Part shown: positions 48,353-57,246 of the stretch, in pieces | How positions within the stretch are numbered: the stretch's first letter is position 1 | Layout of the letters: every line of letters begins with the position of its first letter | NCBI RefSeq assembly: GCF_022565915.1 | Contig: NZ_JAJOYX010000002.1 | Span: 318,293-382,292, forward strand | Direction: 5' to 3' | Length of the DNA stretch: 64,000 nt | Source: Nesterenkonia sp. LB17 | Lineage (GTDB): Bacteria > Actinomycetota > Actinomycetes > Actinomycetales > Micrococcaceae | Position numbers and translations under genes: made by a program | Notes under the pieces: model-generated | Database searches by the model: none | Seen by the model: the letters and a program-made list of their open reading frames with translations, nothing else | What the model was told of the DNA's origin: nothing

Positions 48353-49447
48353 ATGGATGTAGCCATGCCTCGTCGAATCGACCCCGCTCTGAAGGAACGC
48401 GCAGTCCGATTGGTGCTCGATCACCAATCCGAATACTCCTCCCGCACCGCCGCAGTTGAAGTCATCTCCACACAGGTCGGTGGAACTTCCTGCCCCGCAC
48501 GCAGCCACAGTCGACGGTCCCGCGGAACGGCTGCGCCATCGTTCATTCCCGCACACACCATCTCACGGTGCACACACGTCTCAGACCTTCCGAAGCCGGA
48601 TCCAGACGTGAACTACCAGCACCCACTCAATAGCGAGTACGTGGTTCTCAGTGGGGAAATAGGCGAGCATGACCGTGACCACTGGTCCGATCGACTGGCC
48701 GCCGTTGGCGCCCAGCCCCAGTTGAATATCACCAAGAAGACCACGTTGGTCGTCATTGGAGCTAAGGCAGGAAAGGGCAAAGCATCGGACGTAGAGACAC
48801 GACGCACTGCAGGTCAACCCGTCCGCACCATCCCAGGCGATCGCCTCATCCACCTTCTGGACGACGTCCAGCACTTGGAGACCCCCGAGTACCTCAGCGC
48901 GCCCGACATCGTCCAGCAATCGGACTTAGCGACTGACTCATCACGAGTCGAGGACCGTGAAACGCTTCGTCGAGAACCTCTGCCTGCTGGCCAGCCCGAC
49001 CCCATCCTCGAGACTCCGTCCCCTCGACAGCCAGAGGCGAGCACCCCGATCGACACGCCGTCACACGTTGGTTTGGCATCAGGCACGGACTCTGACTCGA
49101 GGACCTTTCAGCGTTGGGACGGCCCGCCGGGGAGCCACCCCGAAGGATGGACTCTGGCGATGCAGCATCGAGGGCGTCCGCGCCGGATCACCACATCTCA
49201 GCTGAATCGGAACCCCACCGGGACACTCAAGCAGGTCGGCGCTGCCGCGGGGATCATCTTTGCGAGCTTCATTGCAGCCGTGATTCTCACGCCACTACTT
49301 GGCCCAATAGCGCCCCTGATGTTCATCGCGGGAATCGTCTACGGCATCGTCTACCCGATCAAGTCTGCTCGAGCGGACAGGCTGCGCTGGCAATACTGGT
49401 CCAGCCGCCCTGAGCCGCGGATGGTTCTGCTCGCATACTCCCGTTGA
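48353..49447 (+). pseudogene. Chimeric frame: IS3 OrfA fragment joined to a BRCT-domain membrane protein
   Basis: A 364-residue continuous frame. The first ~43 residues (MDVAMPRRIDPALKERAVRL, then TAAVEVISTQVG) match IS3-family transposase OrfA, then the similarity stops. From about residue 80 a BRCT-like domain follows (EYVVLSGEIGEHDRDHWSDR, ITKKTTLVVIGAKAGKGKASDVE, RTIPGDRLIHLLDD), then a disordered linker and two C-terminal membrane helices (AAGIIFASFIAAVILTP, GPIAPLMFIAGIVYGIVY). The natural 5' end of the BRCT gene is missing, so this is best read as an insertion that truncated it. Expression from the transposase start cannot be excluded. Confidence 0.65.
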
Positions 49448-49624
49448 GTCTCCTGGAATGTCGACTTTCGCCATGCCCACTGTCTTCCACAAGCGCTCTT
49501 TGGAGACGGTGGGCAACGCACGTCTGGTCGAGGTTGACGAGGCGCAGCAACAGATGACGGTGCCTAGGTATGGCGGTGGAGCGCCGTGTTTGGTGAGAAT
49601 GAAGATCCACCGAGGGGAGCGATC

Positions 49625-49930
49625 GTGGTCAGTGGCAAGGAGCAGTACGACGGGAAGAGTACGGCAGAGATGTTCGACATCTTGCGGCACGAGATCCTCG
49701 CAGCGCGATTGAAGGTCACTCTCGACAGAGAGCTCAACCGGCCGACCTCCGTCAGGGTGAGGAGACTGGCCGCAATGAAGCTGCCACCGGTGGACTGGAC
49801 GCGGTCTAAGGAAGATATTCCGCAGTGGGTGCACTGCGGTTGCTGCTCGAAGAGCCTAGGGGGACAGCCCGCGAAAACACGCCGGTCTCTGTTTCGACGT
49901 TTCCGGCCATGGCGTGCTTTATTTCGCTAG
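49625..49930 (+). CDS. Short protein with one HigA-type N-terminal repeat, probably decayed
   Basis: GTG 49625 follows a strong GAGGGGAG ribosome binding site, giving 101 aa. Residues about 16-52 (MFDILRHEILAARLKVTLDR, then MKLPPV) match both ~38-residue repeats of the HigA-like protein at 51383-52129. After KEDIPQW the similarity breaks. A second repeat-like stretch (ALRLLLEEPRG) then appears in the next forward frame at about 49828, which points to a frameshift. I read it as a decayed relative or fragment. Confidence 0.5.
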   Translation: MVSGKEQYDGKSTAEMFDILRHEILAARLKVTLDRELNRPTSVRVRRLAAMKLPPVDWTRSKEDIPQWVHCGCCSKSLGGQPAKTRRSLFRRFRPWRALFR

Positions 49931-50372
49931 CTCCCTGGAAGGCGCGTTCGCGGAGACCCGGGCCCGGTTCCGACCATCACCAGTCATCAGAAAACACGGG
50001 GCAGAAAAGATTCACACCTAAGGAGGGTCGGGGGAGTGCCGTGTGGCTGGCGAGAGAAGCGCACGATCGAAGAAGCGGTCCTCAGCAATCCCTTGCCATT
50101 CTTGGATGTGGGGAGTCCCCACACCGACTAGGTGCTCACCACTGCCATGGCAGCAGAGCTAGTCGACCTGGGGAGGGGAACATTGACGTGGCCAGTGTCC
50201 GCTGACGCAACCGGCTGCTCACCCGGGCCGTCGCGTCGTGGGCCTTTGATCAGCGCGATGCCGCTGGCAGCGGTGCGCACCGCGGAGAGGCAGGCAGATT
50301 GTCGAGGGCCCTCGTGGGCGTCCAGACCGAGCGCTAGAATTCGCTGACTGGATTGTCCGGTCGCAACGGAAG
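49931..50372. other. No convincing gene
   Basis: About 440 bp between the repeat gene and the antitoxin-like gene. Mixed coding-like traces in several frames suggest decayed sequence. Confidence 0.35.
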
Positions 50373-50777
50373 GTGCGGGACATGGTGGAGATGAGACACA
50401 AGGACTCCGCTCAAGAGAAGCTCGACCTTCTGAATCAAGACCCGCAGACTCAACTTCTCACTGCGGGTGAGATGGCGGACTACGTAGACAAGGCCCGTAA
50501 CTGGCCCTCGGATGCTGCGCGCAAGGGTCGACTGATCTCAGTCAGGCACGCTGGGAAGACCTACTACCCTGCCTTCCAGATCGACCCGGTGCATCGAGAG
50601 CCCTGGGGGTGGGTCTCGACCATGGCGAGGATCCTGACGAACGAGGGGGTCAGTGGCCGGTCTTTCACCATGTGGGCGGCGACACCGTCACCGCGCTTCG
50701 GCGGCGACACCCCGGCGATGCACACCCGCGACCCGGACTTCATGCCCAAGGCAGCAGCGGACCTCGCTGAGCTATGA
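50373..50777 (+). CDS. MbcA/Xre/ParS-like antitoxin-domain protein (orphan)
   Basis: A 134-residue protein. Residues 29-70 look like a small DNA-binding region (LLTAGEMADYVDKARNWPSDAARKGRLISV), and residues about 75-134 resemble the toxin-binding half of MbcA/Xre/ParS antitoxins (WVSTMARILTNEGVSGRSF, then TPSPRFGGDTPA). Such antitoxins neutralise RES-domain NADases. No intact RES gene follows: the 430 bp downstream is coding-like but interrupted. Domain assignment is by eye and should be checked. Confidence 0.55.
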   Translation: MRDMVEMRHKDSAQEKLDLLNQDPQTQLLTAGEMADYVDKARNWPSDAARKGRLISVRHAGKTYYPAFQIDPVHREPWGWVSTMARILTNEGVSGRSFTMWAATPSPRFGGDTPAMHTRDPDFMPKAAADLAEL

Positions 50778-51382
50778 GCCTTCTCCCTGCCATTCGGCAC
50801 CGCCGGCCCGGGCGGTGCGCACCGCTGAGGCCCACACCTCGGCGTCGACGAGCAGATATCGCGCATCGAGGTTGCCGAGCGGACGCTTCTCGGGCGGAAG
50901 CTCGCGCAGAGCGGAGATCTCATCGAGCCGGCTGCCCTAGGGCTCGGTCACGAGGCCAAAGAGATATTGGTTGTCCCACGCCCCGGCGGTGGTGACGCTC
51001 AGGACTCGCTCAGCCTGGAGCAACTTCGCTTCCCGGACGGCCCTTGGTTACCACTCGATGCGCTCAAGGTTAGCCAGCAGCGACGCATCGTCGAGGCTGT
51101 CCTAACGATGTGCACTCAGGGTGGTATCGATGTGCCCTCGGGCTGGGGCCAGGGTCGTAGTGGTCTGATACCGGCACCACCCCGACGTGCAGCCCCCAGC
51201 AACCTGTAGAACTTGTAGAACTTGTGGAGACTGTAAAGGAAAAAAACGTTGCTTCGAGCAACTACATACTGAGGGGCGGCGCCAGGAGGAGGGTTTCTTC
51301 TGGGTGTCAGGGGGGGCGTCGGTGAATGAGTCTCACCTTAAACCCCTGCGCAGGCTCAGCAGGGCTCGGGTGCAGCTTCTCG
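50778..51382. pseudogene. Interrupted coding remnant downstream of the antitoxin
   Basis: In the antitoxin's own frame, after its stop and another stop at 50826-50828, an open stretch to 51209 reads GVDEQISRIEVAERTLLGRK, then LIEPAALGLGHEAKEILVV and LEQLRFPDGPWLPLDALKVS. It looks like real protein but has no start with a ribosome binding site. It is not recognisably a RES domain. Probably a decayed partner gene. The last ~170 bp hold nothing I can name. Confidence 0.35.
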
Positions 51383-52129
51383 TCAGCTCAGCGATCCGCC
51401 ACCAGTGGCGCGGTCGTAGGTCGCCTGGAGGTTCATCCAGAAGCGCTCTGAAAGATCGAAGCGCTGCGCGAGCAGCGTGGCCACCTCAGCGGTGATGTCT
51501 TGGGCGCCCTGAGTGATCGAGGTGAACTGCGCCGGGTTGAGACCGAGTTCTTGAGCCACCTGCTCCGGTGCCAGCCCGAGGGGCTTGATGAACTCCTCTA
51601 ACAGGATCACCCCGGGGTGGATGAGATGTGTCGAGGGTTTCACGGCGCCATTCTGTGGGTTGTTGGCCTCGTCATAGCGCTGCGCACGCTCGAACTCAGC
51701 GCGGTCGGGGAGCTTCATCTTGGCCAGGCGCAGCACGGGGGCCGGGGTGGGGTGCCCCAGAGACTCGTCCAGAGCCAATCTGATCTCAGCCATGAGGATG
51801 TCGCGATGCAGAAGTTTCAGAGCCACCACCCGAGGAAGCTCTGGCCCGTACTGCGCATGTGCCAGGTCGCGCTGGGAGGGGACCTTCATCTCGGCCAACT
51901 CCCGCACGGTGCCCTGGTGGGGTCGGCCGAGCTGCTCATTCAGCGCGAAGGTGACATGCGCAGACAGGATGTGCCGGCGTAGCTCGTTCATGGCCAGCCA
52001 TCGCTCGGTGGGATTCTCTGGTCGCTTCACCAGATCAGTATCACGCGGGGGATCGGCACTGTGAAGAGGGGGTGTCGACTCAGTCTCCGGAGGAAGGGGG
52101 GCGGTGATTGATTGACTTCCGTCACACAT
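51383..52129 (-). CDS. HigA-family antitoxin with duplicated N-terminal repeat (orphan)
   Basis: A 248-residue protein. Residues about 171-237 are a HigA-type HTH domain (HPGVILLEEFIKPLGL, ELGLNPAQFTSITQGAQDI, DLSERFWMNLQATYD). Residues 46-84 and 103-141 are two copies of a helical repeat with consensus LRxxILxAxxxxALDexLGrP...V..LAxMKvP. The first ~40 residues are Pro/Ser-rich. There is no higB toxin next to it, while ordinary HigA proteins are 90-110 aa. The start at ATG 52129 is uncertain: Met47 at 51991 is an alternative. A single-repeat relative lies at 49625. Confidence 0.72.
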   Translation of the reverse strand: MCDGSQSITAPLPPETESTPPLHSADPPRDTDLVKRPENPTERWLAMNELRRHILSAHVTFALNEQLGRPHQGTVRELAEMKVPSQRDLAHAQYGPELPRVVALKLLHRDILMAEIRLALDESLGHPTPAPVLRLAKMKLPDRAEFERAQRYDEANNPQNGAVKPSTHLIHPGVILLEEFIKPLGLAPEQVAQELGLNPAQFTSITQGAQDITAEVATLLAQRFDLSERFWMNLQATYDRATGGGSLS

Positions 52130-52440
52130 GGTTGCAGATGGAATGTAGTGGGCCGCGTCGAACGCGTTTCACTTCGACGGCGCGATCGCTGCGACCAGAG
52201 CTGGAGGCCACCCATGCTATGGGTGCTCACCGTAGGTCGATGGCTACACCGCCGCGGGGTCTCCCGGGGTGTCTCACTTCTAAGGGTGAGGACCAGCGTT
52301 GCCGGTCGCAGTTGACCCGGGCGTACTTGCCTGGGTACATGGTCCACCTCGATGCGAAGAAGCTCGCCAGGATCCCCGACGGTGGCGGCTGGCCGGCCCA
52401 TGACCGCGGCGCCGGGGCGACATGGTGGCCCGTGCGTACT
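52130..52440. mobile_element. IS481-type transposase fragment
   Basis: On the plus strand, about 52318-52430, the reading RAYLPGYMVHLDAKKLARIP, then GGWPAHDRG matches the first catalytic-Asp region of IS481-family DDE transposases (GELVHVDVKKLG..PDGGGW). No intact transposase exists around it. The frame runs on in phase into the PspC gene. The rest of this stretch holds no gene. Confidence 0.6.
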
Positions 52441-52695
52441 ATGGAAGGCATGGAAAAACTCTTTGAAACTATTCGTAGGCTCGGTTTCCGGCGTGGACCT
52501 GGCCGCGTCGTCGCAGGCATCGGGGGAAGCCTGGCCGAGACGTTCGGACTCAACGTGTGGTTGGTCCGCTTGCTGATCTTCTTGTCCTTTTTGCTTCCCG
52601 CGTTGGGAGTCGGAGCGTATCTGTTGGTGTGGGTTCTGACGCCCTGGCAGGACGGCAGCATCCCGTTGGAGCGCGCCTTAGGAGGCCGCCGCTAG
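52441..52695 (+). CDS. PspC-domain protein (small)
   Basis: An 84-residue protein (ATG 52441, or Met4 at 52450) with the PspC fold: FRRGPGRVVAGIGGSLAETFGLNVWLVRLLIFLSFLLPALGVGAYLLVWVLTPW, i.e. a basic helix then two membrane-inserting segments. PspC proteins respond to envelope stress. The upstream frame is fused to an IS481 fragment, so the insertion may have brought or altered its promoter. Confidence 0.78.
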   Translation: MEGMEKLFETIRRLGFRRGPGRVVAGIGGSLAETFGLNVWLVRLLIFLSFLLPALGVGAYLLVWVLTPWQDGSIPLERALGGRR

Positions 52696-52951
52696 ACGTG
52701 AACCTAACCACGTCACGACGGTGAGAGATCGTCCGGTGTCATCGAAACGACCGTGTCTCGGAAAACTGTAGGTTTATAAGACATCTATGGGTGCGGGTCG
52801 ATTGACGGTTTGCATTTCGACCGCGAGGTCGGAGCGACTCAACGGACGAAAGTGGAATCCAGGACTACCCGTCGGTGGTGTGGAGATACGATTTACCTAA
52901 CGACCGACTAAAAAATGAGTCAATACCAGCGGATGACGTGGGAGCTTAACG

Positions 52952-54760
52952 GTGGACACCTGGATCGATCAGTTTCTGGCAGCTTTCCCGGACCGCACGG
53001 ACGTGGCAGACGCAAATTCGACTGCGTTCGACTTCTCGATCGACAGAATAAACATGGCCGGGGGTGAATCGGTCCCAATACAACGAGCCGGCGTCACGGC
53101 TATCGTAGGCTCGAACAACGCAGGCAAATCGACGCTTCTTCGCGAAATCTCGGAGTTGATCTCCCATCGTCGAGGATCAGCCGAACGACCCCGAGTAGCC
53201 GTCGAGTCCCTAAACGTGACTCGACGAGGAACCACTGCGGATGCAATTTCTTGGCTCGGACAGAACGCGAGTTTCGTTGTTCAGGACCATCAATCCGGGT
53301 TTCATCGGGCAGAGACGGGGATACTGGATCCGGCCACCATTCAGTACAACTGGACGCACTCTTCCGCAGGTCTTGGTGGACTCGCGGGATCCGTCGTGTT
53401 CTACGGTGACGCTCAGCGGAGATTTAATATCGGGGGTGCCGCCGAGATGCGTGACTCCCATACGGACCCGCCCGAGCATCCCATCCACTACTTACAGGAC
53501 TCGAAAGAACTTCTCGAGAACGTCAGTGCAATCTCCCAACAGATATTTGGCAAGCCACTGACGTTGGACACTCTGGGTCGAACCATACGCCTACGCGTCG
53601 GCGAGACAGAGATGGAACCACCTAGGATTGACGATATTTCGGCAGAGTATCGAGAGCGCGTAGCCGCCTTGCATCCCCTGGATGCCCAAGGCGATGGTAT
53701 GCGCAGTCTCATGGGACAGCTGTTGCCAATAATTACTGCAGCGTACAAGATTGTCATAATTGATGAACCAGAAGCGTTCTTGCACCCGCCGCAAGCTCAT
53801 GCTCTCGGAGCCGAGCTGGGACGTATTGCCGTAAGTACTGGTCTACAAATAATTGTCGCCACCCACGACCGAAGTTTTTTAACCGGTTTGCTCGACTCTG
53901 GTGTAGATGTTTCAGTAGTTCGGTTGACCCGCGGTGATGGGCCCGCGCGGGGTAGCCGACTCGACTCGAATCAGCTTAGAGATCTTTGGGCGGATCCAGT
54001 GTTGAAGTACACGAATGTACTGGATGGCTTGTTCCACCGATTAGTAGTCGTCGCAGAAGCTGAAGGCGACTGCGCGTACCTCGCGGCTGCAGTGGAGACT
54101 GGTGAGCCGAGGGAAGACAGCGTTCCGCGCAACGAAATTTTGTTTGTTCCAACGGGGGGCAAGGATGGGATGGCCAAGGTCGCAGCGGCGCTAACAGCGG
54201 TAAACGTTCCAGTTGTCGTTGCACCGGACCTGGATATGCTGGCGGATGTATCAAAGCTTAAGGCTCTCGTTGAATCATTAGGTGCCGAATGGACTACTGA
54301 GATGTCTGACGCGTGGCGTCTGGCGACGGTGAACCTCAACACTAGCCGAGAGCCCGCGACTGTTAACGATGTTCTTGTGTCAATAGAATCTGCTTTGCAT
54401 GCGAGTCGCGGAGAGAAGTTCAGTGCTGAGCACAAGAAGACTATAAGTGCGCTTTCCCGCACTAAAGATTCGCCATGGTCTGCCGTAAAAGAGCATGGAA
54501 TGTCTGCTTTTAAAGGTGAATCATACACGGCGGCGCAAAAATTGCTCGCTCTTTTGGATGAGGCTGGAGTGGTGCTTGTCCGCGAAGGGGAGCTCGAAGG
54601 ACTTGCGCCAGAGGTCACCGCAAGGAAAGGGCTGCCTTGGCTTCAAGCTGCTTTGACGGATGGACAGCAGAGTAACCAAGTTACACAAGCACACGTGAAA
54701 AGAATTCTCAATTCCGGAGTGTTTAAAATTAGAAATATTGTGAATAGAGCTGCAGAGTAG
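52952..54760 (+). CDS. OLD-type ATPase with TOPRIM-like nuclease domain
   Basis: A 602-residue protein. The ABC-type ATPase covers residues 40-330: Walker A GSNNAGKST, signature-like QGDGMRSL, Walker B IVIIDEPEAFLHPP and THDRSFL. A TOPRIM-type module follows: LVVVAEAEGDCAYL (metal Glu), then VFVPTGGKDGM and VVVAPDLDML (DxD). This is the OLD/GajA architecture used in phage defence. GTG 52952 is preceded by GGAG. GC falls at its 3' end and codon use is unlike the neighbours, suggesting transfer. There is no GajB-like helicase or AriB next to it, so it is a stand-alone OLD (class 1) protein or a solitary effector. Confidence 0.85.
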   Translation: MDTWIDQFLAAFPDRTDVADANSTAFDFSIDRINMAGGESVPIQRAGVTAIVGSNNAGKSTLLREISELISHRRGSAERPRVAVESLNVTRRGTTADAISWLGQNASFVVQDHQSGFHRAETGILDPATIQYNWTHSSAGLGGLAGSVVFYGDAQRRFNIGGAAEMRDSHTDPPEHPIHYLQDSKELLENVSAISQQIFGKPLTLDTLGRTIRLRVGETEMEPPRIDDISAEYRERVAALHPLDAQGDGMRSLMGQLLPIITAAYKIVIIDEPEAFLHPPQAHALGAELGRIAVSTGLQIIVATHDRSFLTGLLDSGVDVSVVRLTRGDGPARGSRLDSNQLRDLWADPVLKYTNVLDGLFHRLVVVAEAEGDCAYLAAAVETGEPREDSVPRNEILFVPTGGKDGMAKVAAALTAVNVPVVVAPDLDMLADVSKLKALVESLGAEWTTEMSDAWRLATVNLNTSREPATVNDVLVSIESALHASRGEKFSAEHKKTISALSRTKDSPWSAVKEHGMSAFKGESYTAAQKLLALLDEAGVVLVREGELEGLAPEVTARKGLPWLQAALTDGQQSNQVTQAHVKRILNSGVFKIRNIVNRAAE

Positions 54761-54882
54761 TAAATGTAAAAGCTACTAAAAAAGTATGGTAAGAATCCAA
54801 TATTAAATTGTAAATGCGTTACTGGAATGAAATCCTTCGTCGCTAGTTCTTTCGAATGCCTCGCAACCTTTCTCCTAGAGGT

Positions 54883-55464
54883 TTACCCGTCTGGTTGTGC
54901 GCGCTGGAGCTCTCGGTAGATCGTGGCGCGGGAGACATCGAAGAGCTCCGCCAGCTCGGACTGAGTATGAGTTCCAGCTGCATGGGTGGCGAGTAGGTGC
55001 TTGCGCTTCGAAGGTGAGAGCTTGGGCTGCTTCCCACGTAGCCGCCCCTTGGACTTTGCGATCGCCATCCCTTCTCGTGTGCGCGCCCGAATCAGATCGG
55101 CCTCGAACTCGGCCACCATGCCGAGGACGTTGAAGAGCAGTCGGCCCACCGCATCATTTGGATCGTAGAGACTGGCCCCGATGCTCAGCGTCACCCCTTT
55201 GGTGGTGAGCTCGTCAGCGATGTTCCTCGCATCCGGCAGCGACCGGGCGAGTCGGTCGAGCTTGGTCACCACCAGTGTGTCCCCAGAGCGGACGGCGGCG
55301 AGGGCTTCACGGAGCCCGGGGCGGGTTCGGTTGGTGCCGGTGAGTCCGTGGTCGACGTAGACCTGATCGGGGTCAACGCCGAGTCCGATGAGTCCTTCGC
55401 GTTGGGCGGTGAGGTCTTGTCCGGTGGTCGAGACCCGGGCGTATCCGAGCTTCAGTCCAGTCAT
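54883..55464 (-). CDS. Serine recombinase (resolvase/invertase family)
   Basis: A 193-residue recombinase of the Pin/Tn3-resolvase group. Catalytic Ser in GYARVSTTGQD (residue about 12), arginines in LDRLARS and RLLFNVLGMVAEFEADLIRART, and a C-terminal Hin-like helix-turn-helix (THTQSELAELFDVSRATIYREL). Such genes sit alone in actinobacterial islands and promote element resolution or DNA inversion. I did not find a convincing invertible repeat pair or res site next to it. Confidence 0.9.
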   Translation of the reverse strand: MTGLKLGYARVSTTGQDLTAQREGLIGLGVDPDQVYVDHGLTGTNRTRPGLREALAAVRSGDTLVVTKLDRLARSLPDARNIADELTTKGVTLSIGASLYDPNDAVGRLLFNVLGMVAEFEADLIRARTREGMAIAKSKGRLRGKQPKLSPSKRKHLLATHAAGTHTQSELAELFDVSRATIYRELQRAQPDG

Positions 55465-55679
55465 GGTGTCTAGTGTTCCAGATAAGGGACCTTCACAGGG
55501 CTTTTAATCGGGCGGGGTATACGTGCATCCGGAGCCCAGTGTCTGTATGGGCTGGTTTCGGGGTGGGGAAGTGCCCGGTGAGCGACCGGCTTACGGGCAT
55601 TCGTTGAGGGCACCGACTTTCGTGAACGGCAAAGCTTTTCCCTCCCCAAGATCAGTCGGATGCTCACGAGGAGAACCCA

Positions 55680-56588
55680 TTGAACAACGCGAGTGACAAT
55701 CGTTCCGTCTTCGTTGTGCACGGTCGCAATGAGCTGCTCCGAAAATCGATGTTCGACTTCCTACGGAGCATCAATTTGTCACCGATGGAGTGGACATCTG
55801 CCGTTGAGCTCACCGGCGAGGGGTCGCCCTACATCGGGCAGATCCTCGATGCAGCCTTCGACCACGCGACCGCTGTGGTTGTCCTTATGACACCGGACGA
55901 GGTGGCGTACCTGCAGCCTCGCTACGGCAATAGCGACAACGACCAGGAAACTCAGCCTGCGCCACAAGCTCGCCCCAATGTGTTGTTTGAAGCGGGGATG
56001 GCTTTGGGGCGTGACCCCAAGCGCACTGTTCTCGTGGAAGTAGGGGAAGTGCGTCCTTTCAGCGATGTTGCTGGACGCCACGCAATCAAACTATCGAACG
56101 CTCCTGCGACCCGTCAGGCTCTGGCGAACCGGCTTCGAACGGCAGGCTGTGCTGTCGATCTCCATGGTACGGACTGGCACACGAGCGGGGACTTCGCTGC
56201 GCCACCTCCTCCCGGCGACGGCCTCCAACTCGGGCGTCGAATACCAAGCAGCACTACCGCGAGGAAAGCAGTCGACTTCGATCTGAAGTACTTCATTAAG
56301 GGTGGCAATCGTATGGACAAGCTACAGGTGATCAACCGAGGCACGGAGATCGCCTACGACGTCACTCTGGCAGTGCCTGAGAACTCAGCGCTGGATCTGC
56401 GGTCGACCGATGTCGGGCCAATCACGAAGATCCCGGGTGGTGGCCGTTCTGTCACCGTTGACGTCTTCAATACGGGACGCATGCTGTCCGGTTCGCAAGG
56501 GGAGGACGCCTTCGACGTCACCATCACAGCCCGTGCCGAGGGTGGCGAGCAGGTAACCCAGGATGTTTTTCTCGATCTGAACGGATGA
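55680..56588 (+). CDS. TIR-like (CAP12/PycTIR-type) effector with C-terminal beta domain
   Basis: A 302-residue protein. Residues 7-160 match the TIR-like nucleotide-binding domain (VFVVHGRNELLRKSMFDFL, AVVVLMTPDEVAYLQPRYG, and the NADase-type glutamate in RPNVLFEAGMALGRD). A Pro-rich hinge at about 173 leads to a C-terminal beta-rich region (residues 200-302, DKLQVINRGTEIAYDVTLAV, then FDVTITARAEGG), Ig-like or CARDB-like by eye. TIR effectors of this type deplete NAD+ on phage infection when triggered by a sensor. TTG 55680 has GAGGAG seven bases upstream. Its stop overlaps the next gene as ATGA. Confidence 0.8.
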   Translation: MNNASDNRSVFVVHGRNELLRKSMFDFLRSINLSPMEWTSAVELTGEGSPYIGQILDAAFDHATAVVVLMTPDEVAYLQPRYGNSDNDQETQPAPQARPNVLFEAGMALGRDPKRTVLVEVGEVRPFSDVAGRHAIKLSNAPATRQALANRLRTAGCAVDLHGTDWHTSGDFAAPPPPGDGLQLGRRIPSSTTARKAVDFDLKYFIKGGNRMDKLQVINRGTEIAYDVTLAVPENSALDLRSTDVGPITKIPGGGRSVTVDVFNTGRMLSGSQGEDAFDVTITARAEGGEQVTQDVFLDLNG

Positions 56589-57061
56589 TGACGATGGATG
56601 ATGAGTTTCAAATTCCGGTGAGTCTGCCACTCGACAGTGACGGCTTCCTGCGTCGCGAGTGCCCAAGCTGCGAACGGGAGTTTAAGTGGTTCAGTCACGC
56701 CGAGGACGATGAGAATGCCGAACTTGTCGCGCAATACTTCTGTCCACTATGTGGTGTCGCAGCAGGTTCCGATTCATGGTGGACCCACGCGCAGCTTGAG
56801 TACGGCTTCGGCAGCGCTAGTGGGGCGATTGACCAGGCTGTACAGGATAGTTTGGCGGACGCATTCAAGGGCATCAAAGGCATGAAACTTGAGCCCAACT
56901 CGTCATTCAGCCTTGATTTTGAGACCCCAGCTGCATTGGTCGAGCCCGACGACATGGTTATCGTCGAACCGCCCTGCCATCCCAATGAGCCGGTGAAGGT
57001 CCCTGAAGCTTCCGCGGAACGTGCTTTTTGTCTGATCTGCGGTGCACAGTTCGCAGCGTAG
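56585..57061 (+). CDS. Zinc-ribbon protein coupled to the TIR-like gene
   Basis: A 158-residue protein with three CxxC pairs: CPSC (residues about 26-29), CPLC (about 54-57) and CLIC (near the C-terminus, before GAQF). It therefore has two or three metal sites and an acidic linker between. The opening is DEFQIPVSLPLDSDGFLRRE. Family not recognised beyond zinc ribbon. Start ATG 56585 overlaps the TIR stop by 4 nt, so the two are translationally coupled, which argues for a shared pathway such as sensing, regulation or a defence partner. Confidence 0.75.
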   Translation: MMTMDDEFQIPVSLPLDSDGFLRRECPSCEREFKWFSHAEDDENAELVAQYFCPLCGVAAGSDSWWTHAQLEYGFGSASGAIDQAVQDSLADAFKGIKGMKLEPNSSFSLDFETPAALVEPDDMVIVEPPCHPNEPVKVPEASAERAFCLICGAQFAA

Positions 57062-57246
57062 GTGGGGACAACCTGCTCGTCGTCCGGCAGAGGAGCGGTT
57101 TACGAACGATGGACCATTTCATTCCACAGTGAGGCCACCATCTGACGCTCGAGTAGCGCAAATGGCCTTCTGTATGTGTGAACTACCGACCAGCACTGGC
57201 GGCAGGGCTTTCACGCGTCCGGAACTCCCGCCGTCATCCGGCACGA

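Noticed and set aside
54883-55700. Invertible DNA segment controlled by the serine recombinase
   Set aside because: No paired inverted sites flanking a promoter or gene were found around the recombinase.
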